A program made the translations under genes and the position numbers. 10,772 bases of DNA from SZUA-1377 sp964622255. Lineage in GTDB: Bacteria; Campylobacterota; Campylobacteria; Campylobacterales; QNZT01. Below the pieces are notes generated by a model, which had not been told where the DNA came from, ran no database searches, and worked only from the letters and a program-made list of their open reading frames with translations. The stretch spans positions 1-10,772 of the forward strand of contig CAZUPK010000022.1 in assembly GCA_964622255.1 (NCBI GenBank), given 5' to 3'. This document shows, piece after piece, positions 7,071-10,772 of this stretch (position 1 is the stretch's first letter; the number at the start of each line of letters is the position of its first letter).

Positions 7071-7093
7071 CTTGAGTATGATATACCATCAAG
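7071..7093. promoter_or_regulatory. Imperfect palindrome between tRNA-Ser and hemJ (possible HAIR-like element)
   Basis: CTTGAGT (7071-7077) and TCAAG (7089-7093) flank a TAT...ATA core. The left arm equals the left half of the HspR HAIR consensus (CTTGAGT-N7-ACTCAAG); the right arm keeps only TCAAG and is shifted by two bases. It overlaps the likely tRNA-Ser promoter on the minus strand, where TATCAT (plus 7083-7078) would be the -10. HspR binding is speculative, and no heat-shock gene starts here. Confidence 0.2.
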
Positions 7094-7125
7094 TATAGGC
7101 TATAAGTTTATCAAAACTTCTTTAA

Positions 7126-7133
7126 GATAAAAT
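7126..7133 (+). promoter_or_regulatory. Candidate -10 element for hemJ
   Basis: GATAAAAT lies 28 bases before the hemJ ATG, the same element and the same distance as in front of atpB. There is no recognisable -35. Because the neighbouring tRNA gene faces away, hemJ needs its own promoter, which raises the likelihood of this site. Confidence 0.45.
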
Positions 7134-7161
7134 AGCATTATTAAAATATTAGGAGTTATTT

Positions 7162-7599
7162 ATGGAGTATTATAACTATATACTTGCTTTTCATGTTATG
7201 AGTGTGCTTTCTTGGATGGCTATGCTTTTTTATCAACCTCGCCTCTATGTCTATCATGCAGAGCATCAAAAAAATGGAAAGTGTTTTACCGATGTTATAA
7301 AGATACAGGAAAGAAAACTTTATAAGTATATAGGGGTTCCTGCATTTTGGGCTAGTTTGCTTAGTGGTCTAACTATGATATATTTAAATCCCGCTATGTT
7401 AGAGGGTGTTTATTGGCTTTGGGTAAAACTTGTGGCTTTAGTTTTTATGATAGCTTTTCACTTTTATCTTGAAGTTTTAAGAAAGGAGTTGCTTGAAGAT
7501 AGGTGCCAAAGAAGTGGTAAGTTTTTTAGAGTTATAAATGAGATACCCACAATACTTATGATAATCATAGTTACAATGGTAGTAGTGAAGCCTATATAA
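7162..7599 (+). CDS. hemJ: Protoporphyrinogen IX oxidase, HemJ family
   Basis: HemJ (UPF0093) is an integral membrane protein that oxidises protoporphyrinogen IX to protoporphyrin IX, the step before ferrochelatase in haem synthesis; it replaces HemG/HemY in many proteobacteria and cyanobacteria. The 145 residues form four membrane spans (about 5-24, 57-77, 84-104, 124-142). Visible family features are H11 in the first span (AFHVMSVLSW), the QPRLYVYHAE segment (25-34), the WVKL...FH segment with K89 and H100, and the terminal NEIPTILM...VVVKPI. The conserved first-span His and the Lys are the residues linked to haem binding and activity in studied members. AGGAG at 7151-7155 with 6-base spacing supports ATG 7162. 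It stands alone between its own promoter and terminator. Confidence 0.93.
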   Translation: MEYYNYILAFHVMSVLSWMAMLFYQPRLYVYHAEHQKNGKCFTDVIKIQERKLYKYIGVPAFWASLLSGLTMIYLNPAMLEGVYWLWVKLVALVFMIAFHFYLEVLRKELLEDRCQRSGKFFRVINEIPTILMIIIVTMVVVKPI

Positions 7600-7600
7600 G

Positions 7601-7644
7601 AATTCCTTAGTCTAAAAGACTAAAGAATTATGAAATTTTTTTTT
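7601..7644 (+). terminator. Intrinsic terminator after hemJ
   Basis: AATTCCTTAGTC (7601-7612) pairs with GACTAAAGAATT (7618-7629), 12 positions with one C-A mismatch, around a TAAAA loop. A nine-T run follows at 7636-7644 after a short ATGAAA gap. It begins right after the hemJ stop and isolates hemJ from the groES promoter just downstream. The gap before the T-run makes it slightly non-canonical. Confidence 0.7.
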
Positions 7645-7651
7645 AAATCTC

Positions 7652-7680
7652 TTGACAAATTAATATTTATTATGTATAAT
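7652..7680 (+). promoter_or_regulatory. Perfect consensus sigma-70 promoter of groESL
   Basis: TTGACA at 7652-7657 and TATAAT at 7675-7680 are separated by exactly 17 bases, so both hexamers and the spacing match the consensus without a mismatch. Expected start of transcription is near 7687, giving a leader of about 38 bases with AAAGGAG at 7712-7718. No CIRCE inverted repeat (TTAGCACTC-N9-GAGTGCTAA) or full HAIR motif is present between 7600 and 7725. Strong constitutive expression is likely, with any heat control acting by another route. Confidence 0.9.
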
Positions 7681-7724
7681 CTCACCGCAATCAAAAGATA
7701 TTACATATATGAAAGGAGAAATCA

Positions 7725-8000
7725 ATGAGTTTTATACCACTAGGACAAAGAGTATTAGTTAAAACTGTTGAAGAAGAAGCAAAAACAGCTTCAGGTATTA
7801 TTATTCCTGATAATGCAAAGGAAAAACCTTTACAAGCTGAAGTAAAAGCAGTAAGTAAAGAATTACAAGAGGATGATAACTGTGAGGTAAAAGAGGGGGA
7901 TACCGTAGTGTTTGCTAAGTATTCAGGAACTGAAATAACACTCGATGGTGAAGAGTATCTAGTTTTAAACTGCGATGATATTTTAGGTATTTTAAAATAA
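7725..8000 (+). CDS. groES: Co-chaperonin GroES (Hsp10)
   Basis: GroES forms the seven-membered lid of the GroEL folding chamber in the cytoplasm. The 91 residues open with MSFIPLGQRVLVK, typical of the family, followed by the mobile loop TASGIIIP (about 21-28) that docks to GroEL. KEGDTVVFAKYSGTE and the end DDILGILK complete the beta-barrel. It lacks the Cys/His-rich metal-binding tail found on Helicobacter pylori GroES, so it is the plain form. ATG 7725 is set by AAAGGAG at 7712-7718. groEL follows after 24 bases in the same transcript. Confidence 0.97.
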   Translation: MSFIPLGQRVLVKTVEEEAKTASGIIIPDNAKEKPLQAEVKAVSKELQEDDNCEVKEGDTVVFAKYSGTEITLDGEEYLVLNCDDILGILK

Positions 8001-8024
8001 AAAAGAAGATTTAAGGAGAGGATT

Positions 8025-9656
8025 ATGGCAAAAGAGATTTATTTTTCAGATGAAGCTAGAAATAGATTATATGAGGGTGTAAAAAAGCTAAGTGATGCAG
8101 TTAAAGTTACTATGGGACCTAAGGGGAGAAATGTTCTTATCCAAAAAAGTTTTGGTGCTCCACAGATCACAAAAGACGGTGTTAGTGTTGCAAGAGAGGT
8201 AGAACTTGCTAATGCTTTAGAAAATATGGGTGCAGGGCTTGTTAAGGAGGTTGCAAGTCAAACGGCTGATGAGGCAGGTGATGGAACTACAACCGCGACA
8301 GTTCTTGCAAGTTCTATTTTTAAAGAGGGATTAAGAAATATTACTGCAGGTGCAAATCCTATATCTGTTAAAAGAGGTATGGATAAAGCGATTGAAGCTA
8401 TTATCGAAGAGCTTAAAAAGAGTGCAAAAACTGTAAATGACAAAAAAGAAATAGCACAAGTTGCAACTATTTCTGCAAACTCTGATTCTAAGATAGGTGA
8501 TCTTATAGCAGAGGCTATGGATAAAGTTGGAAAAGATGGTGTTATAACTGTTGAAGAAGCAAAAGGTATAAACGATGAGTTAGAAGTTGTTGAGGGTATG
8601 CAGTTTGATAGGGGATATGTGAGTCCGTATTTTGTGACAAATACTGAGAAAATGACAGTAGAAATGGATAGTCCATATGTCTTGATAACTGACAAGAAAA
8701 TAACAAGTTTAAAAGATTTGTTACCGGTTTTAGAAGGAGTTCAAAAGACGGGAAAATCACTTCTAATCATAGCTGAGGATATAGAGGGTGAGGCACTAAC
8801 AACTTTAGTTTTAAACAAACTAAGAGGTGTTTTAAATATCGCTGCGGTTAAAGCTCCTGGATTTGGTGATAGAAGAAAGGCTATGCTTGAAGACATAGCT
8901 ATACTAACAGGTGGAGAGGTTATAACAGAGGAACTTGGAAAAACTTTAGAAAATGCAACCTTGGAGGATCTTGGAACTGCAGGTAGTATTGTGATAGATA
9001 AAGATAATACAACTATCGTTGACGGAGCAGGTGACAAAGGGAAAATAGATGCTAGAGTTGCTCAAATAAGAGCTCAAATAGAAGAGACAACAAGTGACTA
9101 TGATAAGGAAAAGCTTCAAGAAAGACTTGCAAAACTTGCAGGTGGAGTTGCAGTTATTAAAGTAGGAGCGGCAACTGAGACAGAAATGAAAGAGAAAAAA
9201 GATAGAGTTGATGATGCTTTAAGTGCAACTAAAGCTGCAGTAGAAGAGGGTGTTGTTATCGGTGGTGGTGCGGCACTTATAAAAGCAGCATCAAAAGTTG
9301 AGTTAGATTTAGAAGGTGATGAAAAAATAGGATATGAGATAGTAAAAAGAGCTATAAAAGCTCCTATTAAACAGATAGCAGAAAATGCAGGATTTGATGC
9401 TGGAGTAGTAGCAAATGAGGTTGAAAAAGGTGCTGAAACGATAGGTTTTGATGCAGCAAGCGGAGAGTATGTGGATATGTTTGAAGCTGGAATCATAGAT
9501 CCTTTAAAGGTTGAGAGGGTAGCACTTCAAAATGCAGTGTCAGTTTCAAGCTTACTTTTAACAACAGAGGCAACTGTAAGTGAAGTAAAAGAGGAAAAAC
9601 CTGCACCAGCAGTGCCTGATATGGGCGGAATGGGTGGAATGCCTGGAATGATGTAA
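8025..9656 (+). CDS. groEL: Chaperonin GroEL (Hsp60)
   Basis: GroEL builds the double seven-fold ring that folds non-native proteins in an ATP-dependent cycle with GroES. The 543 residues are near the usual 540-550. Nucleotide-site features include TMGPKGRNV (29-37), KDGVSVA with D51 (the catalytic Asp, D52 in E. coli), GDGTTTATVLA, and VDDALSATKAA with D397 (D398 in E. coli). The apical domain is complete between about 190 and 375, including APGFGDRRKAML. The C-terminus has the flexible Gly-Met tail (GGMGGMPGMM). The start ATG 8025 has AAGGAG 9 bases upstream. Nothing is missing or unusual; it is a normal single-operon chaperonin followed directly by a terminator. Confidence 0.98.
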   Translation: MAKEIYFSDEARNRLYEGVKKLSDAVKVTMGPKGRNVLIQKSFGAPQITKDGVSVAREVELANALENMGAGLVKEVASQTADEAGDGTTTATVLASSIFKEGLRNITAGANPISVKRGMDKAIEAIIEELKKSAKTVNDKKEIAQVATISANSDSKIGDLIAEAMDKVGKDGVITVEEAKGINDELEVVEGMQFDRGYVSPYFVTNTEKMTVEMDSPYVLITDKKITSLKDLLPVLEGVQKTGKSLLIIAEDIEGEALTTLVLNKLRGVLNIAAVKAPGFGDRRKAMLEDIAILTGGEVITEELGKTLENATLEDLGTAGSIVIDKDNTTIVDGAGDKGKIDARVAQIRAQIEETTSDYDKEKLQERLAKLAGGVAVIKVGAATETEMKEKKDRVDDALSATKAAVEEGVVIGGGAALIKAASKVELDLEGDEKIGYEIVKRAIKAPIKQIAENAGFDAGVVANEVEKGAETIGFDAASGEYVDMFEAGIIDPLKVERVALQNAVSVSSLLLTTEATVSEVKEEKPAPAVPDMGGMGGMPGMM

Positions 9657-9657
9657 A

Positions 9658-9692
9658 AAAAATTGAAGCCTTTTTTAAAGGCCTCAATTTTT
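9658..9692. terminator. Terminator after groEL, probably bidirectional
   Basis: Bases 9658-9673 pair with 9677-9692: AAATTGA, one A-C mismatch, then GCCTTT closing on a TTT loop and AAAGGC. The A-run on the left arm and T-run on the right arm make it usable from both sides. It begins just after the groEL stop and would also stop transcripts coming from the minus-strand omp gene, which ends about 45 bases away. Confidence 0.85.
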
Positions 9693-9697
9693 ATGAT

Positions 9698-9712
9698 GTT
9701 TTATGATACAAT
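9698..9712 (+). promoter_or_regulatory. Orphan -10-like sequence pointing into the omp gene
   Basis: TTTTATGATACAAT on the plus strand resembles the Campylobacterota -10 pattern (TATGATAAAAT type) but has no plus-strand gene downstream; it would transcribe antisense into the omp gene. It may be the remnant of a promoter for a gene displaced when the omp/IS segment arrived, an antisense promoter, or chance. Confidence 0.2.
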
Positions 9713-9734
9713 GCCCCAAAGAACATAAAAGTAG

Positions 9735-10265
9735 TTAAAACTTGAATTCGGCTCCAAATGTGAGATGTTCTATATCGTCCTCAAATTTTGTATAGTTTGT
9801 AAATAGTTCCGACTTTTCTGTTAGTTTGTAACTTATCCCGATACCTGCACTTAGACTTAATTTATTTTCATCCTCCTTGTTTGTTGGGTTATTATTACTG
9901 GTGTTTAAGGAAGATTTTATATTTTTATAAACTATACCAAATCGTGGTTTTATTGCAAAACTGTTGTCTAATTTCCATAAATAAGTGCCATACATACCCA
10001 TATACCAAAATTTTAAGTCAGACGAAATTCCATTTATCGTTGTGGAAGATTTATCTAGCTGAATACTACCTTCTAGCTCTATACCAATATTTTTATATAG
10101 ATTATTTTTTCCAGTATTCAATATTAATGCATTAGTATTTGAAAGATGCTTATTTTCGATTTTTTGACTAGATAAACCCACACCTATATAATCAAAGTTA
10201 TCATAAGCACTCATATAAACAAAGAAAGATGTTATATAAAAAAATGAAAATAATAGGCTTTTCAT
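9735..10265 (-). CDS. Small outer-membrane beta-barrel protein
   Basis: A 176-residue exported protein. Residues 1-20 form a signal peptide (MKSLLFSFF, hydrophobic core, then MSA before YDN, with cleavage likely after A20). The mature part begins YIGVGLSSQ and alternates polar and hydrophobic residues in short strands (GIELEGSIQL, WYMGMYGTYLWKL, FAIKPRFGIVYKN, LSLSAGIGISYKL, SELFTNYTKF, LTFGAEFKF), suggesting an eight-stranded barrel like the OmpA transmembrane domain or PF13505 porin-like proteins. It ends in Phe, the usual signal for Bam-mediated insertion. An Asn/Ser-rich stretch (about 120-132) is a likely surface loop. AAGGA lies 11-12 bases before the ATG, a rather long gap. Ligand and function cannot be told. 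It is convergent with groEL and separated from the IS by a 192-base gap. Confidence 0.75.
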   Translation of the reverse strand: MKSLLFSFFYITSFFVYMSAYDNFDYIGVGLSSQKIENKHLSNTNALILNTGKNNLYKNIGIELEGSIQLDKSSTTINGISSDLKFWYMGMYGTYLWKLDNSFAIKPRFGIVYKNIKSSLNTSNNNPTNKEDENKLSLSAGIGISYKLTEKSELFTNYTKFEDDIEHLTFGAEFKF

Positions 10266-10295
10266 AGTATGGTTAATTCCTTTCTATTTACAACT

Positions 10296-10301
10296 ATTAT
10301 A
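10296..10301 (-). promoter_or_regulatory. -10 box for the outer-membrane protein gene
   Basis: On the minus strand this reads TATAAT, a perfect -10, 31 bases before the ATG at 10265. No TTGACA-like -35 is present 17 bases upstream (AACTAA there), as is common in Campylobacterota. Confidence 0.45.
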
Positions 10302-10351
10302 AATAGGAAATATTAAAATTAGTTTAATCCTAATTTAATATAAAAAAAATT

Positions 10352-10772
10352 CAGCCCAGCTAAATTTTACGAAATTTTAAATAATCTTTCTCACTCCACG
10401 ACATTTAGGAACAATATTTGCTTAACTACCTAAAAGTATGTAAGGAGATAGTTAAAAATGGAGCATTTACTAAAAATGAAAGAGATATTCTCACAGTATT
10501 TTAACTGGCACTATCAAAGAGTAGAATTTCTTGGCAATTTTATTAGTTCAATCATAAGAAGCAGAAGCGTTAATATGCAAAAGGTTGCAGAAAATATAGA
10601 AGGTAGCGCTAAAGTAGAATCAAATTACAGAAGAATACAAAGGTTGTTTGAAAAACAAGAGATTGATTATGATATGGTTAGCAAACTACTTGCAACAATA
10701 TTGCCTGAAGATAAAAAGTGGATATTATGTATGGATAGAACAAACTGGAAACTTGGAAAATTAAATGTTAAT
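10352..10772 (+). mobile_element. Left part of an IS4-type insertion sequence (boundary uncertain)
   Basis: The element is recognised by its transposase, which runs off the right edge. The left end lies between the omp promoter region and the transposase start. I place it tentatively at CAGCCCAGC (10352-10360), where base composition shifts from the A/T-only run at 10331-10350, but the right end and its inverted repeat are outside the window. AAATTTTA occurs twice at 10362-10369 and 10372-10379. No target-site duplication can be checked here. Confidence 0.4.
10458..10772 (+). CDS. IS4-family transposase, N-terminal part (truncated by window edge)
   Basis: The first 105 codons of a DDE transposase. 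The helical N-terminal region (MEHLLKMKEIFSQYFNWHY to about residue 80) resembles the DNA-binding part of IS4-group transposases, with NYRRIQRLFE typical of this set. It leads to ILCMDRTNWKLG, where D93 is the likely first catalytic Asp of the RNase-H-like core; the DRTNWK signature is characteristic of an IS4 subgroup. The remaining catalytic residues are beyond the edge. ATG 10458 has TAAGGAGA at 10441-10448 as ribosome binding site. No frame break is seen, so the copy may be intact. Confidence 0.88.
   Translation, partial: MEHLLKMKEIFSQYFNWHYQRVEFLGNFISSIIRSRSVNMQKVAENIEGSAKVESNYRRIQRLFEKQEIDYDMVSKLLATILPEDKKWILCMDRTNWKLGKLNVN

Noticed and set aside
7607..7623. CIRCE operator for groESL (TTAGTC...GACTAA)
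   Set aside because: The arms are only 6 bases with a 5-base loop and differ from TTAGCACTC/GAGTGCTAA; it belongs to the hemJ terminator upstream of the -35.
8258..9687. Long open frames on the minus strand inside groEL
   Set aside because: They lie antisense to a fully conserved groEL and give low-complexity Ser/Leu/Pro-rich translations with no family resemblance.
9881..10135. Plus-strand 84-codon open frame inside the omp gene
   Set aside because: It lies antisense to a gene with a clear signal peptide, strand pattern and terminal Phe, and its Tyr/Leu/Cys-rich translation looks like a complement artefact.
1..10772. CRISPR array, toxin-antitoxin, defence or phage genes
   Set aside because: No regularly spaced repeats and no such protein families were seen in any frame; only one IS fragment is present.

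Overview
The window is AT-rich chromosomal DNA from a bacterium of the phylum Campylobacterota (formerly Epsilonproteobacteria). I infer this from a stand-alone atpB lying apart from the other ATP synthase genes, the protein family content and sequence style (MurC, MetG, HemJ), frequent TTG/GTG starts, and -10 boxes of the GATAAAAT type with no clear -35. A Sulfurimonas/Sulfurovum-like genus fits, but I cannot fix the genus from sequence alone.

Layout. 1-479 is the 3' end of murC, cut by the left edge. 480-678 is a gene-poor gap with a short direct repeat. 679-6953 is a closely packed plus-strand run: a TIGR02757/DUF2400 protein, atpB, a strong hairpin lying against the next ribosome binding site, a thiE/tenI-like gene, metG, an unassigned protein whose N-terminus resembles a Mur-ligase substrate domain, and a ChaA/CAX-type Ca2+/H+ antiporter. 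A tRNA-Ser(GGA) gene on the minus strand (6976-7064) ends this run. hemJ (7162-7599) follows with its own promoter and terminator. groES-groEL (7725-9656) is driven by a perfect TTGACA-N17-TATAAT promoter and closed by a strong, probably bidirectional terminator. On the minus strand, 9735-10265 encodes a small exported beta-barrel outer-membrane protein. The right edge holds the start of an IS4-type transposase, so the accessory part of the window begins after groEL.

How the genes relate. Most of the window is housekeeping: cell-wall synthesis (murC), energy (atpB), a thiamin-type enzyme fold, translation (metG, tRNA-Ser), haem synthesis (hemJ), ion homeostasis (cax) and protein folding (groESL). 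I see no defence system, CRISPR array, toxin-antitoxin pair or biosynthetic cluster. The least explained items are the Mur-like protein without a P-loop (4794-5780), the hairpin beside the thiE-like start (2240-2268), the altered metal-site region of that ThiE-like protein, an orphan promoter-like sequence after groEL, and the omp/IS segment at the right edge.
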